Of a stretch of DNA of 64,000 nucleotides, positions 24,655 through 36,264 are shown in pieces; the stretch's first letter is position 1, and each line of letters starts with the position of its first letter. The notes under the pieces are model-generated. The model was not told the origin of the DNA and ran no database searches. It saw only the letters and a program-made list of their open reading frames with translations. The stretch is from assembly GCA_023052935.1 (NCBI GenBank), contig CM041292.1:82408169-82472168 (forward strand). The letters run 5' to 3'. A program made the translations under genes and the position numbers. Source of the DNA: Piezodorus guildinii. Its lineage: Eukaryota > Arthropoda > Insecta > Hemiptera > Pentatomidae.

Positions 24655-24940
24655 AATTTTATTTTATTTAACGTCACTTTACGTTACTGTGGCTGATCGG
24701 ACGATGCTACGGTGGGAGTCCTAAGTTTTGTCTATCCAGGTTTAATTAGGGTAGGGATCTTAAACGAGAACCTTTCATCGCATAGGCTCGGGACCACCTT
24801 TTTACTCCACTCCGAAGGACGGCATAACTAAGGATTTTTTACTCTTACTAAAAAATCCTAGGATCGCCTGCGGGTTGGAACCCTTGACCTTTGACATAGA
24901 AGGCTGTTATGCTAGCCAATATGCTACAGGTGATCCTCTT
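24655..24940 (-). mobile_element. SINE1, full length
   Basis: Minus-strand SINE1 with head tgtagcatattggctagc, B-box region gggttccaacccg, body ggtcccgagcctatgcgatg and tail gtaaagtgacgttaaata. No clear target duplication was found. Confidence 0.8.
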
Positions 24941-24949
24941 TTTTTTAAA

Positions 24950-25032
24950 GTATATTGTATGAATGTTGTCTCATATCACTATTACTAATGTTCACATCGA
25001 AAAAAATTGTAATATATCTTAATAAATATTTA
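24950..25032 (+). repeat. LINE-B 3' tail fragment
   Basis: gtatgaatgttgtctcatat through ttgtaatatatcttaataaa matches the last 80 or so bases of LINE-B (60570-60640). It abuts the SINE1 at 24655-24940. Confidence 0.6.
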
Positions 25033-25999
25033 AAAATGAAAAAAAAAATTTACTACTACCTCTGACATTTATTTAAAATCGTTTCTTTTCACATCCCTGT
25101 GAAACCAATTTGAACAAGAGATCCTTTACGGATGTCACTCAACTTATAGAAGCACTTCTTGAGTCATCAGGCTTCAGCCAGCAAGCAGGATTCTGGTCCC
25201 ACAGTATGACTTTCTTTTTGTTAGTGTACAAATGGAACATTATTGTATTTTTATATATTTTGTATTTATATTTAAGAACTTTATGAATCGATCTAATGTT
25301 TAAAAGTATTGGCATCCATGTAATTATACCCTTAACCGTTGTTCATGATGTTTTATTCTTTTATATCTTCGTTTTTTCTCCATTCCTTACCTATTTCCTC
25401 AATCGCTTTGTTTTCCCCATAAATATTTCCAGCATGGTCTTCTTTCTAGTTTATTTATGCATGAATGCGAAAATCGAATTTGCATAGTAAATTACTCATT
25501 TTGTTGTTGTTACTGTATGAATAATTCATATCTTCTCAACGTTAAGATCTATTGGTGAATCATTTCGGCTTTAGGAAGAATCCTGATTTTTTTTATTAAA
25601 CCTTATATTTTTTTAATTTATATTAATGTAACCTTATCTTTTTTTAACCTTATATATTGTTATATTTCTAATGTTTTTGTGAAATTTGCTTACTAAATTA
25701 AAAAGACTATTTTCCCAAATCACAGGAGCTTTTAAAGAGCTGGATACTAAAATGATGGAAAAATTGATGGATTATGAGCAGTGACAAAAAAGGACAAGGA
25801 TTGAAAAACTTATTTCTCTCCCACAAGATTTAAAATGATTTCAAAAGTCATGATTTTATATATTTATATATTTAAAATCCTAAAAATAAAGGTGATTTTA
25901 TGATTTGAGTACGAATTTAAAAGTGATTGAGTATTGAGGTTCATTATAAGATCTTACAATGGAACATTTTTATTTCGAAAAAAAATTTAAACATTAAAA
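25033..25999. other. no gene seen
   Basis: AT-rich. A moderately GC-rich patch at 25080-25220 is not recognised. Confidence 0.5.
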
Positions 26000-26333
26000 A
26001 ACGCTGCAATTTATTCCACAATGGTTTATTATAGCTAACTATATTAGGTTAAAACTGTTTATTTGAAATTAATTAATTTGACAAGCAAAAAATAATTCAA
26101 AGGAAAATCGCTTATCACCACTGCTAATTACAAAATGCTATAGCAAATTTGATTCTTATCGAACAGCACTAAGAGGAGAAATTTCGGTAATTATTTATTA
26201 ATTCTGAAAAACGGATTTTTGTATTGGTTATTCGGGTTCTATGTATCTTGAAACGTAAGACCTCAAATTTTGAGAGGTTATTTTATTTTTTTGGTTGATT
26301 ACAAAGGTTCATTATTGAAAATAATAAACCAAA
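26000..26333 (-). repeat. family G MITE-like element, copy 1
   Basis: In minus orientation it starts ttttggtttattattttcaa and ends ataataaaccattgtgg, then aataaattgcagcg. Inverted ends share ggtttattat. Other copies lie at 32515-33090 (+), 35435-35780 (-, partial) and 51595-51965 (+). A further 5' piece is at 26400-26470 (+). No coding capacity is seen. Confidence 0.6.
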
Positions 26334-27480
26334 ATTTTCTTTTTTATAAAATATTAATTAAAGATATAAATATTGGATACTTGATATTGTATCTCTTAAT
26401 ATTGGTTTATAATTCCCAATAATGAACCTTCGTAATCGAAAAAAACAATAAATAAATACATTTAAAAAAAAAATCTGAGTATCCATTCGCCCATAATTCT
26501 ATTTTCGAAGATAGAGAACAATGTTAAAGAAGTAAATGGCGATAAAAAAAACAAAAAACAAATAGTATTATTTTATTTTTAGAAATAAACTTTAGTTCCT
26601 CATTTGTATTCAGTTTATATTTTATAAATACATCTATTTTATTTTTTTAAATAAAAAAAATCTTTATTATCCTGGGACTAAAGTCTTTAAAGAATAAAAT
26701 AAAAATACAGATTTAATGGCTGGAACAGTGTGGTCATAGATTTAAACAACAATATTTAAAATAAAATAACAATAATAAATAAATAAATGAAATAATTCTC
26801 TTATGAGAATCTTTTCTTTATCTATTATTTTAACATATATTTTAAAACTGGTTTGATCCGAGGGTGTTCATATATTTTAAGAGTATATTAGGATACCTCC
26901 TATTATCAAGTCCAAGTTCTATTTATATTCAGGCGAAAGAAAGGAATTATGAATTAGTAGCAGTATAAATATAGTAATTGTTAAATTATAGTAAATATTA
27001 GTGTGGAGAATATGGTGTATTGGTCAGTGAGTAATAACATGTTCTTAAAGGAAGCTCTAAAGAAGAATTAACGCCATGGAAATGCGTGAGGAATTCCAAA
27101 AGGAGATAGCATGAATAATGAAGGATTAACTAGAGGAAGCAGTTCCGAGAGAAGCTGTATCTGAACTGATAGGTTAGGATCTCGTATTCAAAGTGTGGGC
27201 TGCTGCCAAGGGAGTGAAGAAGCATGTCAACAGTCGCATAGGATAGTGAGAACGGAAAATATCATATTAGCAAGGGGCCTGAAGAGGAACCTTGTGAAAC
27301 AATTCATCAGTGTCAATTCATTTGTTATTAAAAATAAAAATTACTCTTGTAGAGAAAATCACACACGTTAAATAGACGAAATGGAAAAAAAAAAAAAAAA
27401 ATGTTCTGATGAGCTTAAAAAATAACAACAAAAAAATCACTGAATGTGCACAATAAATAAACCTTTGATATGACTTATCC
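26334..27480. other. no gene seen; possible short LINE tail
   Basis: AT-rich. At 26650-26700 a short minus-strand stretch resembles LINE 3' ends. A GC-richer part at 27060-27300 carries broken frames without a clear family match. Confidence 0.4.
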
Positions 27481-27599
27481 AGTTTCCCGCTGATTCGGAA
27501 TTCGGACTAGGTGCAATCAGGATAAACTGGCAAAGGTACTGTAAAGAAAAATTAGGATCAAAGAATTATCACCTGTTCTACCCTCCTTAGATTGTTTCA

Positions 27600-27896
27600 A
27601 GAAAAGATTCGGAATAATAATCCATTATAATAATTGATGTGAATAAAAAAGCAGCCGAGCTTATAGATATTGCTGTGCCCGATAATGGCAATACTAATTC
27701 AGTCTGTGCCGGAAAAATCTGTAAGTACCAAGCTCTTGCAGCTGAGTTAAAAGAACTTTACAAGCTGGATAAAGTGATTGTTAGGCCGATTGTAATATCC
27801 AGCAATGGTCTGATATCTAAGTCGACTGTGGAAGCCACTGAGCGGCAGGACCTATCCACTGCTGTAACCAACGAAGCCCAAAAAGCTTTACTGTAG
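27600..27896 (+). pseudogene. retroelement polyprotein C-terminal relic
   Basis: An open stretch reads IIIDVNKKAAELIDIAVPDN, KICKYQALAAELKELYKLDK and VIVRPIVISSNGLISKS. This order (ID-A-P block, KY-LA-EIK block, PVVIS-G-I-K block) is that of the conserved tail found after reverse transcriptase in a widespread insect and vertebrate LINE-like family. It is about 90 codons of a much longer protein, bounded by stops and a frame break at about 27620, so it is a fragment. Family assignment is by memory of the motif pattern. Confidence 0.6.
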
Positions 27897-30379
27897 AACA
27901 GAACAAGAAGTTTCAGGAGTTTCCTTAATATTCAATAGAAACATTACAAGAAAGATCATCTCAAGTGGTTGGATTTGAACACTTCCTCTTCAGGATCATT
28001 ACCTCTTATGAAGTGCTGTCCAATAAATATAAATAATAATAATAAATTCTTTATTTCTTCTGGGACAAGTGAAATATTTTAACTTATACTTTAATTTTTA
28101 ATATTCAAACAAGTCCCTTTAGAATAATATTGCAGAAAAATTAATTTAGAACTTCAGTGTCTTAGGGTAAAAACACAAACAAAAAAACAACAGAAATAAC
28201 AAAGACAATAAATAGTAGTAATAAATTAATAGGCAGTTTCTTTTAATAATTTAGAAAAAGAAAGGAAACTAACCAGACTAGAATAAAAAATAATTATTTT
28301 CATATATACAGTGCTAAATAAATGTATAATTCTTATGAAGATATGAGAAACAAAATACATAAATCTTTAAATACAATGCAAAAAATAAAGAATCGCTTAC
28401 TGACTTGCTACTGCTTACTGCTCTATTTACTGACTTGAAAACCCATCTTGCATTCTGCATTTAAATATTTTGCAGATAATCAACCTTATTCCTCTCTTGT
28501 CTAAGTTTTTTATTTATAAAAAAATTATTGGTTATTTCTGCTCTTTTTTTGTTGTTGTTTTGTTTTATAACTTCCCTAACTTGGTCAAATTTATTTTTTA
28601 AATATGAAATATTTTCAATGTTTATTTCCAAACTCATAATCTAGATTAGATCTTTATACCATTATGTTTTGTGTTTAAAAGATTCCCTAGCATGATAGTA
28701 AGTTCATATTTAGAGTCTATGATGAGGATAATATCAGCCTACATGAACATTAGTTTTCTTCAAATCAACACTTTTTTCGCCTCAGCTCTCCGTCTGCTGA
28801 TTATATAATTAGATTATTAATGATAAATCTCTAAAGCGACCTATTCATTAGGTTTGTTTATTTTGTTATGTAAGTTTTAAATGGAAAGTCGGAGAAAGAC
28901 TTCTGGTGAACCAGTTTCTTCGATCATTCCCACTGGGCAGCGCCGTAGCGATATCCTAGCTGAAGATATCCTGGATGACTTTCCCCAAGCCGGCAAGGAC
29001 ATCCAAGGACCTTGGCTCATGAGTTGTTGCTGTTTGCAACCTGTCTTCTTTAGTCATCAATCGTCACCTGTCAATTTTAAATTACTCCTTTTTTTGACTA
29101 TCTCATATATACTATACGGTGATAGCGATAAGCAAGTCAGTGCTAATAGTGAATAATTATTATAAGTTCATGTCGTTAATTGTGTAGGGTTTTTTCGGTT
29201 ACTTTTCCTACTTGGAATATATTTGTTGGAATATATGAATGCACGTCCGATTTAGTCCGTCACTATTTATACATTTATTTATTTTTTAAAATTAATTATT
29301 ATATATTTTATGATAATTAATACTTATAAAAATTTAAATATTATTGTTATTATTTAAACTCATTAGTATTATTTATCTTTTGAATTATCTTATTCTACTT
29401 GAATTTAATTATTCTACCTATTTGATTTCATCTATTTCTAAATCCATTTTAGAAATCAAGGTCAACTTAGTGATTTGCTATTATGATATTTTAAAAGTGT
29501 CGTTAGATTCGTATTTTGTGCTTAAGAAATCTCTGTGTAATGAATTTCAAATTTATCCCATCATAACGTGAATTCATGTCTAAAAAATGTTGGCTTCGAA
29601 TTGCTTATCAACAAAATGAAAAAAAACTTTGAATGGACTTAGACTTTGGAAACGTAACAATCCTTTATTACAAAGAAGTGATCCGCCCTTCCAGTGTGAC
29701 CAATTAGGAGTTTATCACTTTGGAATTATGAGTTCATTTTAAATATTATGTTTATTTTAAAACGTATATTTATTATTATATTTAATTAAAATAACAAATT
29801 AGAAACATAAATTGATCAAAAAATCAAAATTGGTTCAGTTTATTTATTTATTATGTTGAACGGTACCGGTTTTATTTATTAATATTTTATATTATATATT
29901 CAAAATAACTTGAGTTTTGAATGCAATTTACATTTTTAATTTACTTTACATGAAAGTCACATTTAGTTTGAGTACAGCATTTGCTTTGATGGAATTATCT
30001 AAAAGCAGAAACAATTATTATTAATATATATTTTTTAAATTTGATTTATTAATCTTTTTATTCAAATATATATCAATACGTCTCAATAAATAATAATAGT
30101 TTTGTAAGTCCACATTCATACAATATAATTAATTATATTAGTTTATGGATTTATGTTAACAATTTACGTACGATTTGGTACCTAATATTTTTTCTAAAAT
30201 CTTGATACTGTACTTTTACTGGTAACTTTTACCATAATGTACGGTGGCAACACTGAATCAATAAAACCTCCCTCATTACAAAACTTAAAAATAACATTTA
30301 TTAACTTGCACAACTTATTTTATTGTATATTAACTTGTCTAAAATATCGGGCTTCTCATTTCTACTCATATTTCTGGAA
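27897..30379. other. no gene recognised; one unassigned open frame
   Basis: AT-rich apart from 28881-29030. That GC-richer piece opens a + frame starting MESRRKTSGEPVSSIIPTGQ and reading RRSDILAEDILDDFPQAGKD for about 50 codons before turning into AT-rich sequence. It could be a retroelement fragment or an exon. I cannot identify it. Confidence 0.4.
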
Positions 30380-30585
30380 AGATTTTTTGATTCTTTTATT
30401 AAAGAAGATTTAATTTTCCCATCTAAAGAAAAACTTTTTTCAATGTATTTTAATTATAAACGTTCAGGAAAGAATGTCATTAATGATAGTAATAACCGTT
30501 TTAAAATCCGTTGATTGGTTTAGGTGTTCGCGAAAACAAACAATCGCGTTATAATTTTATGTATAGAGAGAGATATACATTTGTA
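30380..30585 (-). repeat. Helitron-like repeat fragment, copy 1
   Basis: On the minus strand it begins tatctctctctatacataaa, then cgcgattgtttgttttcgcg, aaccaatcaacggattttaa and cattctttcctgaacgttt. Related pieces lie at 41820-41950 (-) and 63041-63906 (+). Confidence 0.55.
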
Positions 30586-31287
30586 TGAATAAATATAAAA
30601 AAATAACATTATTTAATTAAGGCAAACGTTGTCGGATATTGCTATCAAGTTAATATAAATATACTACATTTTTGCAAAGAAACTACAATGTCATTCAGTA
30701 AACTTTAAATGTTATAAGGTTAGGTGACTCTCTTAGACATCGACAGAAATAACTTGAACTAGATCCAAAATTCCTAATCATTCGTATTCTTCGGTTGAAC
30801 AGTTGTTTTCTGATGATATGTTTGTAGTGGAGTGCTGTTGCATTGGAACTGAAATTTTCATTTCAGCTTTCTACGATATATTATCTTAAATCGCTGATAG
30901 AAATTATGGTCTAAGTTCAAAGTTTACGAACTTTCGCTTTCTCCCAAGTTTTCAAATTATGCCCTATGCTGTTTTGGCATTATTGCTAGGGGAAATAATT
31001 TTTTTTTTTTTTTTTTTTTTTTTTTTGCCAGTTCTAGATTTATTATCTAATTTTTGTTATAATAATACTTTGGTCTATAAAGACGTTTTTAATATTTATT
31101 TTTAAAAATGTTTTATAATAATTTTGTAAATATATTTTTCATTATACAAAACTTTAAAAAAAAATATTTTTATCTCAATACCTCTTTAGAAATTAATAAA
31201 CGATTTTTTTTATCCTGTTTTATGAATTACCTTATAACATAGAGTATGGAGGAGGCTGTAAGCAGAAGTCGTTTTTACATTTGTTTG
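30586..31287. other. no gene seen; T28 run
   Basis: AT-rich sequence with a 28-base T run at 30999-31026. Confidence 0.6.
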
Positions 31288-31522
31288 CTTGTTTATTTAT
31301 TTAGCGTCACTTTATGCTACTGTGGCTAATCGGACGATGCTACAGTGGGATTCCTAAATTTTTCCTATCCAGGATTAATTAGAATAGGGATCTTTAACGA
31401 GTACCTGACATCGCAGAGGCTAGGGATCACCTTTTTACGTACCCTCCAAAGCACAGCATAGCTAAGGATTTTTTACTCCCATTAAAAAATCCTAGGACCA
31501 CTTGCGGCTTTGAACCCGTGAC
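31288..31522 (-). mobile_element. SINE1, 5'-truncated
   Basis: Minus-strand SINE1 that starts aggtcacgggttcaaagccg at the B-box and runs to the gctaaataaataaacaagc tail. The A-box part is missing, almost exactly as in the copy at 19735. The flanks aaattgtataaac and aaatgtaaaaac may be a decayed target duplication. Confidence 0.8.
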
Positions 31523-32514
31523 CTGTTTATACAATTTAAATGATGTTATAATATGTTGACACGTGTTTGGCTAACACCGAAGGTTCTGTTAGTAAAATGG
31601 AAAATTATTCTTGTGTTGTGAATACTTTTTTTTTTTTCTTTCCTGATAAGCCGTTTGTTTCGTAAATTGAGTGACCTTCCTCTAGGGGAAAGAATACAGG
31701 CTCGTAGATGTCCGTCATTGTTATTACCGTGAAATATTTTCACACACTTTTAGTAGGCTTACTTTAGGATAATATTTATCAAATTAGCATAACAAAACAA
31801 GAGATAAAGGGGTTTTAAAAAAGTTATCCATTTTTTTCTATTTTAATCATTTTTTTCAGTGTGAGTGGGAAAAAAATCAGTTCGTTTGTTGTATCTTTAA
31901 GGGTTAATAACCTCAATAATACAGGAAATCACTGACTATTCCGTTGCAACCTGTTATCTAGAGAGCAAAATAAATTAATATAATGTATTGAATTTGTTTA
32001 AAAACCTTTCTGGGGTGTGTTAGATATATTAATATATTGAATAAAAATATTCATTAATGTTTTTTAAGAACAAAATCGGCTATAACATTAAAATAACAGG
32101 AACTTATTTTTTAAATAAAATTATAATAATCCTCTTGGGAACCTTAAAAAGATTAAGGGAACTACAAGTATAATTTTAGAAATATGAAACATCGAAGATG
32201 GATTACTCAGAAATATATGTAATTAAAGAATATTATCTATGTTTCAAAATTAGTATAGACGAAAAATTGAATTTTAAAAGAAAATTTAGTTATTCACTAA
32301 ATACAAGGCAACCATTTTTCCTTATGGTTTGGGAAACTTAAAAAACCGAGCCAAGCTCTTGCTAAATAACTGAGCTAGCTTCTTGCTAGCATAAATTCAA
32401 TCAAACGACTTCACATTCTCCTCAAAAAACGAAAAAACATACATATTTGTAAATAAGCCTACCCTGTCGGAAAATATTTTAAAAAATACGTGAAAGTATT
32501 TATTGTTGTGTGAT
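31523..32514. other. no gene seen
   Basis: AT-rich, with no recognisable features on either strand. Confidence 0.6.
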
Positions 32515-32811
32515 TTTTGGTTTATTATTTTCAACAATGAACCATTTTAATCGACCAAAATAACAAATAACACATTTATTACGTTTCAAGATACGTATAA
32601 TCCTAAAACGAATACATATAATTCGCCTGTCCGATGCCCGCTGATTTTCTCCAAAACTGTTGGACCTATGAATTTATATACCGAATTTATGAATACCAAA
32701 TTCGCTACAAAACAAAAAAAAAGTAATTTAAAATCTGTTTAGAAATAACTAAGATAAAGCGTTATGAATTTGCAATTAGAAGTCGTTATTGTCCATGTTA
32801 TCAAGAACATG

Positions 32812-32882
<71 letters not shown>

Positions 32883-33090
32883 CTTGTAGAAAAAAAAAGA
32901 TATATAAATAAATATATCTTATTAACAGATGAAAAATAATTATAATAAATGTAATTCCACCAAAACTCGATTATTATTGAAGATAGAGAAAAATCTAAGA
33001 GATTAGCAGCTGTAAACAACCATATAAACAGATATACCCTAATATAGTTATTTAGAAATAATAAACCATTGTGTAATAATTTGCAGCGTT
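32515..33090 (+). repeat. family G MITE-like element, copy 2, with AT expansion
   Basis: It starts tttggtttattattttcaac then aatgaacc and ends gaaataataaaccattgtg then taataatttgcagcg, matching copy 1 in opposite orientation. The interior holds a 68-bp pure TA tract at 32814-32881. Confidence 0.65.
32814..32881. repeat. TA microsatellite, about 34 units
   Basis: An uninterrupted dinucleotide run inside family G copy 2. Confidence 0.98.
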
Positions 33091-33669
33091 TATGTTTCTT
33101 TTTAGAAGTGTATATTATTTCAACAAAATGTTTGTAGTTCCAATAAGTTTAGTTTTACAACTTTGTCTATCTCTGCTGTCCAAAGCCTTTCTTGACGGGG
33201 GCCTAAACACATGCATTGTAGAAAATGTGAAAGTTGCCTGTATTGTCTTGCAAGTTCTTGTCGCTTACATTTCTTACGTAAGTCTCAGATGAGGCTAGTG
33301 TTTTTTTTAACAGTCAAGATACCCTAAATTAACTCTTGACGGAGTCTGTTAGCAATTTTTATCAGAGGGCACGAAAGTATAGGTACAAGATACGTGTTTG
33401 GAAAAGGAGTTAAGACAAAATTAATTTGACTATAAATACTTATTTCGGTGACTCATTGGATTATTTCTGAGATGAGGAGCCAGAATATATTTGGCATGGG
33501 CTGACTTTACTATCAATCGTGTTATTAGGAATATCCTAAGCTATATTTGTGTTAGCTTTGACCCTTTAGAATATTTTTAAAAGTACATTTCTTGCCTCTT
33601 ATTAACTGTATTTAAAACGATCTTATTTTTTATATGGAATAGTTCGCATACTCATACATATTAAAAAAA

Positions 33670-34841
33670 ATGGTGCGGGCAACACACGACTTTCACTTAC
33701 CACCATTTTTAAAATCAATGAAAGAATTTTCTAAAACAGTTAGAAATAAAAACACGTGAAACTATTAAGTAATTAATTAAATTAAATTTCTATAGAAACA
33801 TGTGTTTCATTAAAAAATCTATTATATTATTGTCTAAAATAATCAGTTAGTTTTATGGTCATTTCATCACTCTCTATTAACTTTTAAAAGCTTGTTTGTG
33901 AGATAATATTTTTTCTAAAATATTTAGCTTTCCAACGGTATATCATACATGTATATGACTGCTCTTATGTTCAAAAACGAAAAATTGCATTAAAATTTTT
34001 TTTTTCTGTTTTCTCCTTTATTTGGGTATCGAATTTATATATTTAACTGTTCTTCATCAGCGTTAACAAGATAATATAGATATTTTTATTGAATATACAA
34101 AATTAAAGGTACTTTAGAGGAAGGAAATTTAAAATATCGGCATTTAAGCCCTGTCAGACCATTTTAATCAGAATAAAACCTACATGATATGAAAGCCCAT
34201 TCAATTTTACATCGATATAGCGAGTTTAATCAAAATCGTCGGAACCGTTTTCAAGAAAATCGAAAAAAGGTGCAAAATGCATGGTATAAAGTGCCTCTTC
34301 TGGTAAGCTCATTTTGATGAAAAAAGTTTTGTCACGTCTCGGGCGTATAGTTTTTTTGTTTGTTTTTTTCCTATTATTTATTTACAACTGTATTGATTAA
34401 TACATCTAGTAAATTAGCTGTAAGATAAAACACATGAAAAAGACATGAAGAGAAACTGCCCATTGGCAGCACTCCAATAGTTCATCTAAACTAGAAGGTT
34501 ATATACCATCTTATTTTCAGACGCCTCGGAGGATTGTCAGGAATGGAAGATGAAGCTAGAATTGAAACTAGTGGGTTAGAGTGGGAGTGGAGTTTGTCAT
34601 AGAAGGATTGATACCTGGTTCGGGCCAATAGTTGTCTTAAATTTGAAATTTCAGTTTCATAGGACTTACCGTTTCCGCCCGGGAGTTACCACACACACAC
34701 ACACACAGACCTTTTTGCGGGACTTGGTTATTTGGACTCAAGGGACCCTAAGACGTGTATTTCCGTTAAAAACTGGAATTAGAAAATTTTCATGATCGCA
34801 ATACTTCCCCTTACTAACATATAGTAAGTGAAAATAAAAAT
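33670..34841 (+). repeat. family H dispersed repeat, copy B, interrupted
   Basis: Starts tggtgcgggcaacacacgac then tttcacttac and ends ccccttactaacatatagta then agtgaaaataaaaat. A 5'-truncated LINE-A lies inside at about 34349-34622 between two atagtt copies. Without it the length is close to copies A and C (about 880-890 bp). Confidence 0.8.
34349..34622 (-). mobile_element. short LINE-A 3' copy nested in family H copy B
   Basis: Minus strand: starts ggcccgaaccaggtatcaat, encodes the last residues ending in the PPRR-LK segment in damaged form, then the LINE-A 3' UTR (gctgccaatgggcagtttct, cttcatgtctttttcatgtg) and an A-rich tail. The flanking atagtt repeats (left near 34347, right near 34626) look like a short target duplication. 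Confidence 0.75.
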
Positions 34842-35871
34842 ATTATTTTATGGTCTTATTTAAAAAAAAAATTATTATTCACACGCTCAAATTTGGCAAA
34901 ATTTTGATATATTTGTTTCTTCCAAACATAACAACTTAAGTATCTGCAAGTTTTGCGATGAGTCAATATTCTCAACTCCGTTGCATTTCGTAACGAAATC
35001 CGACTCATAAGATTTCCTTTTTCTTTGTAATAAATTTCGATCTGGTTCAAATAGTCGATGTATTATCTTAGATAGAATGTAATATTATCTTTAAAGAATA
35101 TCCTGCCATAATTGGAATAATAATCAAGCCAATTACAGAAATACAACTTCATTATAATAATAGCAGTCTGTAGTCATCAGACCATAGCAATAATTGAAAT
35201 ATATGAAGAGAGAAATGTTTTCTATGAAACTGTTTCTATGAACAGGGAACTGTTTCTATGAAAACAGTGCTTTTTTTTCATCAAACCAAATGTACCGGAT
35301 TTATCTTTTTACACAACAACCTACTAATCAATCTAACTAATGAAATCTTATTTTTTAAAGTAAAAGTTATATTTATAGAGATTAATTATCTCTTGTTATT
35401 TTAAGTACGATATATTACATCTATCATTTACAACTTCTACAAAAACGCTGCGTATTATTACAAAATGGTTTATTATTCAAATAATTGCATGAAGGTTTAT
35501 TATATCCTAATAAATATATTTAGATATAACAATTTTAGAAAGACCTGCTAGGGCAGGAGTTTGGTTGAGGAAACCTTCAAATTGAACAAATTCCTGAGGA
35601 AAAAATATATTACAATTTATATACCAATTTTGGCAATTAACAAATCCATATATATATTTATATATAGCGGTCAATCAAAAGAGAATGGTATTACGAATTC
35701 GGGTCCTACGATACTTATCTCGGAACTTAAGACCTAAACATTTGAGGGGAGGCGTTAAATTTGTGGTCGACTACCAAATACCCGGAACAAAAAAAATGTG
35801 AATATAAGCCTAAGATACGAACGTCATCAGAATTAAAATAATTTAAAAAAAGCGATATGTAAAAAAAAAAA
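34842..35871. other. mostly unassigned; partial family G copy
   Basis: AT-rich. From about 35435 to 35780 the minus strand shows family G pieces (aaaaacgctgcgtattatta, aaatggtttattatt, then gaacttaagacctaaacatt). The first 600 bp shows nothing I recognise. Confidence 0.4.
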
Positions 35872-36140
35872 AAGTTTTTTTTTTAAATATATTTTTATTG
35901 AAATTTTCAACTGTACAAAAAATACATCAAGTAAATATGCTGAAATGTTATTACACATGAAATAAACATGAAGAGAAACTGCCCATTGGCAGCACTCACC
36001 TTAAACAAGATCTAGAGGCCATCTTCTTTTCAGACGCCTCGGATGATTATCAGGAATTGAAGAGGAAGCAAGGATTGAAACTAATGGATTAGAGTGGGAG
36101 TGGAGTTTTTTATGGAAGGTGTGATACCTGGTACGGGCTA
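35872..36140 (-). mobile_element. short LINE-A 3' copy
   Basis: Minus strand: begins agcccgtaccaggtatcaca, encodes FHKKLHSHSNPLVSILASSS and the end RRLKRRWPLDLV, then the LINE-A 3' UTR and an A-rich tail. Its 5' truncation point is nearly the same base as in the copy at 34349-34622. Confidence 0.8.
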
Positions 36141-36264
36141 AATTAAATAAGTTTAAAATTAATAAAACAAACACGTTAACTCCACAAAAATTCATCCCTA
36201 ATATAGTATGTGGATGCCATAAATGAGTGGCAAATGAGGTAATTCATATTTTTTTGTTTATTGA

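Noticed and set aside
28881..29156. Novel protein MESRRKTSGEPVSSIIPTGQ
   Set aside because: Only the first 50 codons have coding-like composition, and both strands are open there. There is no splice context or known family. Kept only as an unassigned patch.
33106..33277. Possible + strand exon with acceptor ctttttag and donor gtaagt, frame reading KMFVVPISLVLQLCLSLLSK
   Set aside because: It starts a few bases after a family G repeat end. The peptide is only a hydrophobic stretch with no recognisable family and no partner exon; chance splice-like signals are common in AT-rich DNA.
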